Origin: Sipunculus nudus | Lineage: Eukaryota > Annelida > Sipuncula > Golfingiida > Sipunculidae | Assembly (NCBI GenBank): GCA_026874595.1 | Contig: CM049311.1 | Span: 53,323,676-53,387,675, forward strand | Length of the DNA: 64,000 bases | Reading direction: 5' to 3' | Shown here: positions 24,900 through 35,562 of the stretch, piece after piece | Position numbering within the stretch: position 1 is the first letter of the stretch | How the letters are laid out: each line of letters starts with the position of its first letter | Position numbers and translations under genes: made by a program | Notes under the pieces: model-generated | Databases searched by the model: none | Told to the model about the DNA's origin: nothing | Seen by the model: the letters and a program-made list of their open reading frames with translations, nothing else

Positions 24900-25215
24900 T
24901 GCACAGATTTCTTAGACGTGACATTGTCTGTAAGGCAACAGTTAGTACAGACAACGACGAGAAACACTACATAGGGTGTACTGAAGGTGATTTCAAGACC
25001 AGATACAATAACCACAAACAATCCTTTCGTAACAGATCCCACGCTAAAAACACTGAACTGTCTAAACACATCTGGGCACTTAAAGACAACAATATCAATT
25101 ACAAGCTCTCCTGGGAAATCCCTGCCACGATTACTTCTGTGGGACCAGAAAGTGTGATCTCTGTTTGTCTTTTGCTTTACGACCTTCAGCTACGAGACCT
25201 GCACCACTTGGTATG
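24900..25215 (+). pseudogene. Penelope-like element GIY-YIG endonuclease fragment, copy 2
   Basis: As copy 1 but with the GIY-YIG start intact (HYIGCTEGDFKTRYNNHKQS) and SKHIWALKDNN. The shift before the cysteine block CGTRKCDLCL is shared with copy 1, so it predates the duplication, while the TA insertion of copy 1 came later. 5'-truncated like copy 1. Confidence 0.9.
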
Positions 25216-25614
25216 AGTATAGTACATTTGCCTTTTATATTCCTTTTTATATTGTATATTTGCCTTTTGAATTGCATATTTTCATAGTATATGTGTATTG
25301 TATATTTATATCATATGTGTATACTGCTGAAATGTGACAGTACCCAGGACCCTATTAAATATCAGCTTACTTGCTGATGGGCTTCCTGGTAAAATATCTT
25401 TGTATTAATTATAAACATTAAAACCACAATAAACCTCTGTGCCCTGTTATGTTCCAGTATCGCACGTGTACCCCGCCAAATCCTAGTGTGCCCCCGAGGA
25501 CAATAGGATCAGTGTCAGTCATTAAATGTTCCCCCAAGTACGAACAAAGCATAATCTTGTAATCTCGTAAAGTCTCGGCTTTTCAAACCACGCCATTAGC
25601 TTCATTCTAACAAC

Positions 25615-25662
25615 ATTCACCTGATGATCGGGTCGTATCCCGTGAAAGAGACTGTAGTGAAT
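25615..25662 (+). ncRNA. Hammerhead ribozyme motif (type I), Penelope 3' region, copy 2
   Basis: Identical to the copy 1 motif: stem I ATTCAC/GTGAAT, core CTGATGA at 25621-25627, stem II CGGG/CCCG, GAAA, GTA. It carries the same two weak points. Confidence 0.75.
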
Positions 25663-25686
25663 TTAACGTGTTGTTTTTCTTCAGAG

Positions 25687-25687
<1 letters not shown>

Positions 25688-25765
<78 letters not shown>

Positions 25766-25778
25766 TGTATGTATGTAT
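25688..25778. repeat. (TA)n(TGTA)n microsatellite, copy 2
   Basis: Homologous to 21674-21731, but the right half is a ten-unit TGTA tract that copy 1 lacks, so it expanded after the 4-kb duplication. Confidence 0.97.
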
Positions 25779-25805
25779 CGTTACATGTGTCTGTTTTATT
25801 TTGCG

Positions 25806-26505
25806 CGGGAGTTTTACATGTGTCTGTTGACATTCTGATTTGTGTAGCGCAGGCATAGTTCGTTGCTATGGGCACCTCGCTTGTTGGGCGCTGGCTCGCG
25901 TGTAGGGTCTGAAGCATAGACACACAGCGTTCTTTTTTTGTTCTAGGTGTTTCGGGTCTGTTCGTGTCCGTGTGCATTGTTCTTTGGAATTTTCCATTTC
26001 TAGTATTTTCGGGTGAGAAACTATAAAATAGGGGCTGTGTGGAGAGCAGGCAGAAAGGAAAATACCAGCGAGCACTAAGAGTGCTACTTTCTCGTCAGTT
26101 TTGGGACCTTACCGTTAATTGCAGTGGTGTCAGATATTTTAAGCACTTAATACAGACTGACTTCAGTTGGCCTTTACTATTTACGTGGATTATTGGTGTT
26201 AAAGGACTCTTGTTGAGCTGTAACAGTGGTGGTATCCAGAAATCAAGGCCTAGGATCCAGACACTCAGGTACTGTACATTTTATTGTTTTACTGTGTAAT
26301 TGTATTGATATAGTGTATTGTAATGTTAAGATTGTTCTAAGAATAAATTATAATTTTTCGTTAATAAAAAACACTGACTTCTTTATTCATTCCCCTAGAC
26401 ATTTTTCGGTGCCTAGTGTTACAGAATCTGATTTTTTTATCTCCATAACAAAATTTGTGCTGATCACGATTACGTGATCTGTTGTTTTAAGGTTCCGTAA
26501 AAATA
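25806..26505 (+). mobile_element. LTR-like promoter/poly(A) segment, copy 2
   Basis: Second copy within the duplicated 4-kb block; TATAAAA at 26022-26028 and the same terminal TTCCGTAA. Lacks a ~20-bp piece present in copy 1 near 22120-22160. Confidence 0.5.
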
Positions 26506-26635
26506 AATATATATATATATATACACACACACACAATTTGTACTCTTTGATCAATAACACCAACTTGCTCGCCAGCTGCACCCTTATATGTAGGCCTATG
26601 ATTATGTACAGATCTACAAGCCCCCCCCCCCCCCC

Positions 26636-27121
26636 CATGCACTTGCGAAATCCTGGATCCGCCCCTGCCTATTAGGGCACCAGCCTCAGGCGCTTCGAAT
26701 CACGGACCTGTCCGATTTCCAATATGGCACCAGAGCACAACTGGTGATTTTCTTTTTCACACAGTACCCCAAAGATAATATATTTGAGCTTTCATGGACA
26801 TGGACTGTTGTCCATCAGAGCTCCATCCCTATTAGAGTATAGACCTGCCTAAAGTCCAATCAATTAGGCTGCCACAGAACAATCACTAGTTTTCTTTCGA
26901 GTATTTCAGAGAGACTATATTCCATCTTTCTTAAATTAGCGGGGGTAATTTATGCCTATGAGCACTGCAGCCGTATCGATTAACAGGCCTGCCATATATT
27001 CACTATGGCCCCAACAGCACAATCATTGATTTTCTGTTATGAATATTTTACAGAGCATTATCAACCATGAGGGAATCGGTGCTTTTAAATTTCACACTCC
27101 TGTTAAATGTTCGGTGGCTTA
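26636..27121. repeat. hAT-type right end, then degenerate ~160-bp repeats
   Basis: ATCCTGGATCCGCCCCTG at about 26652-26669 is the reverse complement of CAGGGGCGGATCCAGGAT, an hAT-type terminal sequence, but its left partner was not found. From 26670 three decayed units share AATATGGCACC / CTGCCATATATTCACTATGGCCCC, ACAGCACAATCATTGATTTTCT and TATTTTACAGAG. The last unit is interrupted by the MITE at 27122 and appears to resume at 28692. Confidence 0.55.
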
Positions 27122-28691
27122 TTTAGGGCACAGAATAAAAAATATTTATCTCGAGATCGGGACATAATATTTAACCCAAAAAAATTGCTGACGAAAAAAA
27201 TAATTTATCTCGAGATGTTGTAATGTGAAGTCTAGATCTCGAGAGAAAAAAATTCACAATGGTATAGACCATTCCATGCTGAATTGACATAAAGCTAAAC
27301 AAAGTTAAAGGGAGAGTTGGGTTTTGAGTGCTAACTATACTGTAATTATAAAAACAAAGACCATGTATACAGTGTTTAATAGGATAGAAATACAACATAA
27401 TTCAGTTAAAATCAATCGATATTGTATTTCCCCTAAGATGCGGCGAGGTGAAGAAAAGTTCAACTTAAAATTCAATATTAAATTATTTATTTCCCTAAAG
27501 AAGACGCAAAGCATCAAGAAACAGAAACATTCCACCAGAACGAAGGATTCGAAGTCATGGCTAAGAAATCACTCAAATAGAAATATTAAGGTTGCATTCA
27601 TGCATTGAATTCCACCTCATTCTTTTAAAAATACAAACAGATATGAGAATGGTATAGAAACACGCCTTTTGTACAACATTTCTTTTTTTCAACTTTTGTT
27701 TTAATTGAAATGGTGGTTTGTTTTATGGCATAAGTATATGACCATCAGAAATGAAAATATGATAAAAAATTACTGTAGTTTCTAGTGGGTACGCGGGGAT
27801 GGGGGGGGGGGGGGGCGCTTCAAACCCCTGAAGCGATAATTATAGCTCAGGTTACCTTTAGTCAACCTATCTAAGTAATAAATGATTTATATCGATAAAT
27901 AAACGGTTTAAATATTTCTATCATCATGATTCTCTTTCTGCAAAATGTTTTGCTTTGGTCTTAAAGCCTCTATTCACCTGCTTTATTTATAGAATTTATG
28001 TGATACCGGCTTACACTGAATATACATATTAAAGAACTGAAGGTAATCCTTGCTGGGAAAGGTTCTGATAACGCCACTTTGACTGACGTATTATAATTTT
28101 ATGTGCAGGGTACTTGTACACATGCAAGGTACTGAAGCCTATGTTAACCTACATTAAAAAAAACATGTAACCAAGTTATTGAAATATCCCTAGATGATGT
28201 TCGTAAGAGCATATGAAACAATGCATTATTTGTCATTAACAGAACTCTGTATTGTCTGAATTGAAGCCAGATGCCTTTGCCGGAAGTGTTTCGATTACGA
28301 ACGGTGTCCATTATTTGCGACGCCTCCGACCACACAGCCTATACCGAGTCGAACTTGTTAATCCTTTTAAACGTTCAAGGGATTATGTTAATTTTAACAG
28401 ACGTCAGATATCGGATTGGTTCCCTCTAACTTACTGTGTTTTGCTTTTCTTCAATTTAGCATCGAATGGTTCGTACAAAGCCCACGGGGACTTAAATATG
28501 TTTTTTAATGGAAATTTTATCTCTCGATCTCGAAATATTATCTCGAGATCTCCACTTAACATCTTGATAACTCAACTAAACATCTTGAGATTATTTTTTT
28601 CTGCGGCAATTTTTTTTGTGAAATAATATGTCGAGATATCGAGATGTTTTGAAAGAGATCTCGAGATAAATTTTTTTTTCTGTGCCCTAAA
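27122..28691. mobile_element. MITE/foldback element with long inverted repeats
   Basis: Begins TTTAGGGCACAG and ends CTGTGCCCTAAA (exact inverted termini). Inverted similarity continues inward for roughly 110-130 bp on each side, through A-rich tracts and repeated ATCTCGAGAT palindromes and an AAATTGC.G..GAAAAAAATAAT block. The 1.57-kb interior has no transposase frame and contains a 15-G run at 27801-27815. Flanks are TA on the left and GTA on the right, so a TA target duplication is possible but not proven. The frame at 28252-28626 runs into the terminal repeat and is not a gene. Confidence 0.85.
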
Positions 28692-28930
28692 GTAGCCATC
28701 GTATAAATGCAATATGGCTGCCAGACAAATATTTTTAAACGATTACTTTTTAGTCAATATTTGGTTTTTCCTTAAATTTGTCTTTTAGAGTATTTGTGGT
28801 ATTAATTTCAGACTAAATTTGACATCAAATATGCCACACCTTGGCTGCAATTTGGAGGAATTGGCGATGGCAGGGCCCTAATTAAAGCCTTAACGGTCCC
28901 AAACTTTTAGTTTATTTATACAATTAATAA
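28692..28930. other. Repeat debris after the MITE
   Basis: GCAATATGGCTGCCAGACAA and CAAATATGCCACACC resemble the ~160-bp repeat left of the MITE. No gene. Confidence 0.4.
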
Positions 28931-28935
28931 ATAAA

Positions 28936-29097
28936 GTAGTAGTAGTAGTAGTAGTAGAAGTAGTAGTAGAAGAAGTAGTAGTAGTAGTAGAAGTAGTAGT
29001 AGAAGAAGTAGTAGTAGTAGTAGAAGTAGTAGTAGAAGAAGTAGTAGTAGTAGTAGAAGTAGTAGTAGTAGAAGTAGTAGCAGGAGCAGGAGTAGTC
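28936..29097. repeat. (GTA)n / (GAA) microsatellite
   Basis: About 160 bp of AGT/TAG triplets with AGA variants in a regular pattern, which suggests a longer ~48-bp superunit. Leucine- or tyrosine-rich minus-strand frames across it are artefacts. Confidence 0.97.
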
Positions 29098-29174
29098 GTT
29101 CATAGACTGAAAAGAGCACATTAAATTAGTTGCAGAGCCCCGGCCATACGGACGATTAATGTGAACTGTTCATC

Positions 29175-29508
29175 TGGATTATATGCTTTAAAGGACTTGT
29201 TGTCGTTGTGACAGTGGTGGTGTCCAGGTACTGTACACTTTATTCATATGCTTGCATTGATGTACTGTTGTACTGTTGTTATACTGTGTAATTGTATTGA
29301 TTTAGTGTATTGCAATGTTAGGATTGTTTTAAGAATAAATTATTATTATTTGTTAACAAAAAAACACCGATTTCTGTATTCATTCCCCTATCATTCCCCT
29401 AGACATTTCAAGCTGCCTAGTGTTACAGAATCTGATTTTTTTTATCTCCATTACGAAATTTATGTTGGTCACGACTACGTGATCTGTTGATATTAGGTTC
29501 CGTAACAA
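29175..29508 (+). mobile_element. LTR-like segment, partial copy 3
   Basis: 3' part only of the family at 22180-22485: TTTAAAGGACTTG, GTGACAGTGGTGGTGTCCAG, GTGTAATTGTATTGATTTAG, AATAAATTATTATT, CCTAGACATTTC and the terminal TTCCGTAACA. The TATA-bearing part is absent. Confidence 0.6.
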
Positions 29509-29761
29509 TATAAATATCTATGTATAAAATGAAAGTTATTTTTATATTAGTTTTTTTTTTAAATATAACGCTCACAGTACTGTCAAACTGGAATAATGGG
29601 GGAATAAAAGACACGAAAAAAAGTAAACGATACTAGGTCGCGCGACTGGTCTCGCGTTATTTTGACAGTTTGAATGATAAAGTTGTTCCGGCCGTCCCAC
29701 GGTGTCTACGAGAAAGGGACTGGTTTCGAGTAGAACCATCCTTTGGCAGAGGGTTTTTTTT

Positions 29762-30758
29762 ATGCCCCCGCCACAAAGTGGCCGGGGCATATAGTTTTAC
29801 CCATGTCCGTCATTCCGTCATTCCGTCATTCCGTCCTTCCGTCATTCCGAAATCAAACAGTTGTACGGACTTTTTTTCGCAATGCCTGCAGATATTGGCC
29901 TAATTTTTGGTGTGTGGGCAGATATAGACCAGTTACAGATCGAGTTCGTGTTTCGTCCCAGTTGACCTACTTTTGACCCTTTTACGGCTCCTAAACTTAG
30001 AAAATTTCATGAAAAATAGAAATATTCATGACAGATACACATGTACGGACTTTTTTTCGCAATGCCTGCAGATATTGGCCTGATTTTTGGTGTGTGAGCA
30101 GATATAGACCAGTTACAGATCGAGTTCGCGTTTCGTCCTGGTTGACCTACTTTTGACCGTTTTACGGCTCCTGAACATAGAAAATTTCATGAAAAAAATG
30201 AAATTTCATGACAAATACACGTGTACGGACTTTTTTTCGCAGTGCCTGCAGATATTGGCCTGATTTTTGGTGTGTGGACAGATATAGACCAGTTACAGAT
30301 CGAGTTCGTGTTTCGTCCCGGTTGACCTACTTTTGACTGTTTTACGGCTCCTAAACTTAGAAAATTTAATGAAAAATAGAAATATTCATGACAGATACAC
30401 ATGTACGGACTTTTTTTTCGCAATGCCTGCAGATATTGGCCTGATTTTTGGTGTGTGGGCAAATATAGACCAGTTACAGATCAAGTTCGCGTTTCGTCCC
30501 GGTTGACCTACTTTTGACCGTTGTACAAACATAGAAAATGCACATGTATGGACTTTTTTTCACAATGCCTGCATATACTGGCATGATTTTTGGTGTGTTG
30601 CTTGATAATGACCCGTTACAGATCGAGTTTGCATTTTGCCCTTGTTGACCTACTTTTGACCATACGACACCTCCTGAACTTAAAAAAATTTTCAAAATTT
30701 TACAAATGTTTCTAATTTGCCCAAGGCGGGGGCATTCGTGTCGTTCCGACACATCTAG
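29762..30758 (+). mobile_element. Helitron/DINE-like non-autonomous element
   Basis: Left end has ATGCCCCCGCC (29762-29772) in a short hairpin with GGCCGGGGCAT. The right end has the exact inverted partner GGCGGGGGCAT (30725-30735), then a 6-bp stem hairpin GTGTCG-TTC-CGACAC (30738-30752), then CTAG (30755-30758) followed by T. A 3' hairpin two bases before CTAG is the hallmark of Helitron termini. Between the ends are four to five ~180-bp tandem units starting GTACGGACTTTTTTTCGCAA. Subterminal inverted repeats plus a central tandem array match DINE/Helentron-type elements. No Rep/helicase coding sequence. Confidence 0.8.
29862..30660. repeat. ~180-bp tandem repeat inside the Helitron-like element
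   Basis: Units begin at GTACGGACTTTTTTTC near 29863, 30043, 30223 and 30403, and a shorter one near 30545. Each has TGCCTGCAGATATTGGCC, CCAGTTACAGATCGAGTTCG and GTTGACCTACTTTTGACC. The last unit is the most diverged. Confidence 0.95.
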
Positions 30759-31032
30759 TTTAATAGTTAACTCTTTATAGATAATTAACCAACTCGCCAT
30801 CTTCTGACAGGGGCTGAAGATTATAGTCCCAGTATATACGAATACTTTAAGAGTTTAACACACTGGCACCGATCTGAGTGCAGGCCATGCAACTTTAGTA
30901 CGAGCTAAAAATATGCTAGCACGAGTTCATCACGAACTCTTGTTTAAGTGTCTGTGTGTCGACCCAGGACAAATTATAACAGCATCTACAGCTATGTTTT
31001 CCTATTCTGGAGATGCGATTGAATAACCATGT

Positions 31033-31160
31033 CAGTGATGGAGGGACTTGTATTCGAGCGTCCAGGACCAGGACTTTTACTGCTTAGGACTCGGAGGTAA
31101 GGACTCGAGAAATAAGCCCAAGTCCATCCCGAGTCCTGCAGAAGAATAGCTCTGTCACTA
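31033..31160. repeat. GGACTC-rich repeat, probable hAT-type MITE fragment
   Basis: Starts CAGTGATGGAGG, close to the terminus of the MITE at 38833-39260, and is filled with GGACTC/GAGTCC-type hexamers. The far end is unclear (possibly near CTCTGTCACT at 31149). Confidence 0.5.
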
Positions 31161-32329
31161 ACTATAAATACATTTATATACATAAGCGAACTATACTAAC
31201 GGAATATTACACAAGAAAAATATATACCAAGATTTATTTCTCTATTGGGAGCTGATTGAAATTAAACCTCAAGGTAAAAGCACGTGTGTAAACTAACATA
31301 AAATACTTGAAAATAAAGAAAAAATAATCTCTAATTTTTTTTTATAAAGAGATTTTATCGTTACTCGGAATTGGACTCGAGTTTCAAATAAGATCCATAT
31401 TCCAAAATAAAAAAAAATTATTAAAAAAATAATGGTATAGATACATCGACAGTTTTAGTCCTGTAATCGGTGTATATAGAAAAACATGTAATTATTGGGC
31501 CGGCGTAAAGTTTGGGAGAGTTTAGTGTTATTGCATTGGCAGAATTACCTCCCTTCCCCACAAACCTAATACATGAATATAAAAAAGGGGGTAATCTTGA
31601 TGGAAGCTCCTAATGGTCTCTTGTGTTGTCAGTTATATTTTACCTTCCTACTGAATTCAGTTAAGAAGAGTGCCTCGTAAACAAACACAATGGCCAATTG
31701 CATATCAGGCCGACACAAAAAAGTTAGTTGTTCGCAATGTTTGCATACATTGGACATACTCCCCTCTATTTCACATGTTCTAGACGTCTGCTGTTATTAT
31801 ATTTTTCAGATGATACTAGGAAAGGTTACTTTTTCCGCAGCACTTTTACACAGTTAATTCTATGTTTAATAGACCTAACCTCTTTGGGTTGTCCACCCGA
31901 TTGCACCCCTGAAACTCCGTACAGCAAAATAGCTATATTGAACAAAATTTATGATAAATGAGGTTTTCCGAGCAGAACATCAATTATAACGAAATAAAAA
32001 ACTGTCAGTAATACATATCTTACTTAAGAATTCACAAAGTTTGAACAAATTTTTATTAGCATGACCTCGAGCTCCTAACCTCTAGCTTTTCTGTCTTCCA
32101 AAATCAGTCACAGTATGACAAACATGGCCAAAACATACGTATGCCGGAATCAGGCCGCCTTGATATTCCAGTGGCCCAATACATAAAAACCTATATCGGC
32201 ATACAATGTTCACGTCTAGATCTGAGTGTTGACTCCAGTCTTGACTTGGGACCAGAAAGGTTGCTTCAATCTGTTCTGTATTCCGTCGCCGCCGCGTTTG
32301 TTTGTGTATATTTAATTTGGACAGCTTTC
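31161..32329. other. No gene recognised
   Basis: AT-rich. The frames at 32082-32354 (minus) and 31728-31961 (plus) have no recognised motifs. Confidence 0.35.
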
Positions 32330-33290
32330 TTGTACATATGACAGGTGGCGACATCTATAAACATGTATACGTAAAATACTATCTCATGAGTGGTTTGATG
32401 AATCCGCCTAAAATGTTGCAAATTCATCTATCGTGGGTATATTTCTCATAAAAATGATTGGTGACGCAAGTTGCAATCATTTCTGAGTTGTGTCATCCCA
32501 TAAAACCGTTTTGGTTAAAAATTACACTTATATTAAGAGCAGGTGGATTTATCAGCTTGAAATTTTGCACATTTATCCTTTGCCTATAGCTTTGTGGTAG
32601 ACAATTGTTGTGGCGCCACCTACTGTCACATTTTTTTTGTAGAATAAATTAGGCCCTTGTTTCAGGAATTGTTTGGTGTCTTCCTGATATTTTGCATATT
32701 CGAACATCTTCGGTATATTTCTCGTATAAAAGACTGGTGGCGCCACCCTTAAATAACGTATTCGTAGAAAACATCCATGCATTTTTCTCAAGAATGGTTT
32801 ACCGTATCAGTCTGACACTTTGCATGTCCATAGATCTTGGACTGCTTTATCTTGTATCCAAAAACTGGTGGTGCATACTAAAATTTTGCGTGCATCTGTT
32901 TTGGGTGAAAATCACAAATATCTCAACAGCGGTTTGACTTACAAGCTGATGTTGTATATCTATCTGTCTCGTATAGCTTTCTCATGCACAATATAGTGGC
33001 GACTGATACGATCATATATTCGTAGAATACATCCTTGATTTATTTCATGAGTGGTAAGATGGTTCCGCCAGAAAGTTTTTCATGAGTGATGGGATGTTTC
33101 GGTCTGAAATTGTGCATGTCCTGACTCCATCTATCTTGTGCAGCTTTGGCGCTCACAAGTTGGTTACGCCACCTCCAATCATTTATTCGTAGAACACCTC
33201 CATAAGTCATTTCATAAGTGGTTTGATGAATCCGCCTGAAAGTTTTCATTCTTAAAATAGGAAAAAATAGGAATATTTTTGTACGCATTA
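32330..33290. repeat. Degenerate tandem repeat with GGTGGCGCCACC motif
   Basis: Five to six units of roughly 150-190 bp. Each has a GGTGGCGCCACC-type phrase, TATTCGTAGAAAACATCCATG-like, a CATGAGTGGTTTGATG-like and a CCGCCTGAAANTTTGCA-like block. Copies resume at 35215-35376 and, past the hAT-type element, at 38134. Confidence 0.75.
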
Positions 33291-33583
33291 TGGCCTTATC
33301 TAGTCCACCAAATTAACCTTTTTATAATCTTTTTCATAACTTTTTTAACAATAATCTAAGGGCCTAACCAGAGGGGGGGGGGGGGCTATTTTTTCTCAAA
33401 GATTTTTCACTTGTGACAAAAACAGCACTTTTTCCCCTTTTTGAAAAGATTTGCTCATTACACATGCATGCACAGCTGAAGGTCTTCACACATATACATC
33501 TCTGATGTACCATGTAAAGTCACATCCATTAATTTGCTGCAGGTCTTCCTTTTCTTCCAGCAATATGATAACATGGTGCATAC

Positions 33584-33586
<3 letters not shown>

Positions 33587-33644
<58 letters not shown>
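33587..33644. repeat. (TA)n microsatellite
   Basis: TA tract of nearly 60 bp followed by TGTATGTGTG. Confidence 0.98.
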
Positions 33645-33654
<10 letters not shown>

Positions 33655-35210
33655 AAGAGGGCTTTGGTTTCAGAAATGGTGTGTGTGGGGGGGATTAAAA
33701 TATATAATAAAAAATTAAGCATTATTGGGAAACCTTCCTGTACATATACTGGACAGACCACTACAATATCATGACCCTTAAAATATCTGAGACAATCTCA
33801 ACTGCCTCCACCTTAAGTACTGTATTCTTATAACAACAAGTTAAAAACAACTGAATTTCTGATAAGCTGATTTTTTCCTTTGGTTTAATTTAAAGATTCA
33901 AATTTGTCACTAATTTTATTGTATTTTTAACAGTTAACAATATTAATAGTTAAAAAAAATATATAGTTAAAGTGCAGGAAAGAGGGGTATATATAAGCCC
34001 TCACCTCATTTACCGTGGCACATGTTCAATAAATACTGCAAGCACCAGTGCTCCTTCTAGAGTTGAGGATGAAATATCATATGAAAACTGCCTTTGATTT
34101 AAAAATACATTTATCTGTATTGGCACTTTCTCGGTCCTCCACAGATCTACTAACAACTCTGATTAACTTATCAAATCATGATATGTTAAGAACAATAGGA
34201 TGACATTTATATAGATGTATAATTAAATGAAATTTAATTTTTAAATTTTAAAATTTTATTTATTCAGTCATTGTCTACAACACCAAAGCTAAGCACTGAA
34301 ACCACATTTGATGAATTTTAAAGCAAAATACTATTTAATGAATGAAGTAAAATATGAAAGAACTATACAATCATTCAATCAGGTTTAGATACATATATAC
34401 ATTTAGGTGTTTGATTCAAGATTCTAAGTACGTCCATTATGACATCCCTGTTTTAGAAGTCATAAGTACCCTTAGCCTCATTAGATACCTCAAGTTTTGT
34501 ACATTGGAACATTTGAAATATTTGAGGTTTGAAAAAAATGGGTTTATCATGTTGGCAAGATCTTCCTGGTGTGAGAAAACTTGTCAAAATACAGTAATCA
34601 AATGTGATGAAACACAATATACCCATAAAAAAAAGAAAAAGAAAGGATTTTTCCTGAAAAATAGGAAAATACATAGGAATTACTACAAAATGGGAAAATA
34701 GGGACGTGACGCCCTGTAACCTAGCTAACAAACCCTTTACTACGACACCTTACTTTTTTTCTTGCACGCATAAGATAATGAAACATTATCCAAGAGTAAA
34801 GTTCCGTAGCAATGAGAGCAAGTTTCCAACCAGATATGACATATTGCTTAAGGTCAAGGACGCAAGGGGCCGCCAGTTTACAAAGTCCTTTCTCTGATTA
34901 GCTGTTAGGTTTCAGGTACATTCATATTGGAAATCCAAGTCTTGTCCCTAAAATAGTGCCCTCTAGTGCCTAAACAGAAAGTTAAGGCAAAGTAATGGCT
35001 CAAAGTGGGCCATTTAGTTATCTACACATTTTCTTGTTTTAAAATAATATAAATGGTCTTTATGGACACACTTTTGTTTATTATAAGCTAGTCATTAGAG
35101 TTATTTTATCTGTGTCCTCGCTCGTACACCCTTACATAATACAGAGTGCTTGTAGGCCTCACTGGGTGGCTTCGTAGGCCAGCATGTCAATTGTTATTGG
35201 AATGCTTCAC
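33645..35210. other. No gene recognised
   Basis: AT-rich; open frames at 34354-34701 (plus) and 34453-34731 (minus) overlap and show no recognised motifs. Nothing else stands out. Confidence 0.35.
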
Positions 35211-35415
35211 CTTGCACAAGACTAGTAGCGCCACCTACTTCATCTCGTGTCCATCTGTCGGTTTGCCGTTTTCGTATTGCTTAAATAACACGTCATGAGT
35301 TGTTCGATGTTTTGGCCTGAAATGTTCCTTGTATTTGGATAGTTTTCTCACACACGACAGGTAGTGCCACCTACCAGGGGCGTATCCTGGATTCGGGGAG
35401 GGAGAGGGCCATGAT

Positions 35416-35524
35416 CAGTGGCGGATCCAGAATTTCGAAAATAGGGGGAGGGGGGTACTAATATGCATGTATGGGTACTATGAAAACTGTTATATATGCG
35501 TGTATATGTATGTGTATATATATA

Positions 35525-35562
<38 letters not shown>

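Larger units (their letters stand above)
22640..26621 (+). repeat. 4.0-kb direct duplication, copy 2
   Basis: Second copy, offset 4017 bp at its left end. It ends at CAGATCTACAAG directly before a 16-C run. It keeps the intact GIY-YIG start that copy 1 has lost, and it has gained a TGTA tract beside the TA microsatellite. Confidence 0.95.

Noticed and set aside
28252-28626. 124-codon frame
   Set aside because: Has no ATG at its 5' end and runs into the terminal inverted repeat of the MITE; no motif.
28916-29121. Poly-leucine and poly-tyrosine proteins
   Set aside because: Triplet microsatellite translated in different frames.
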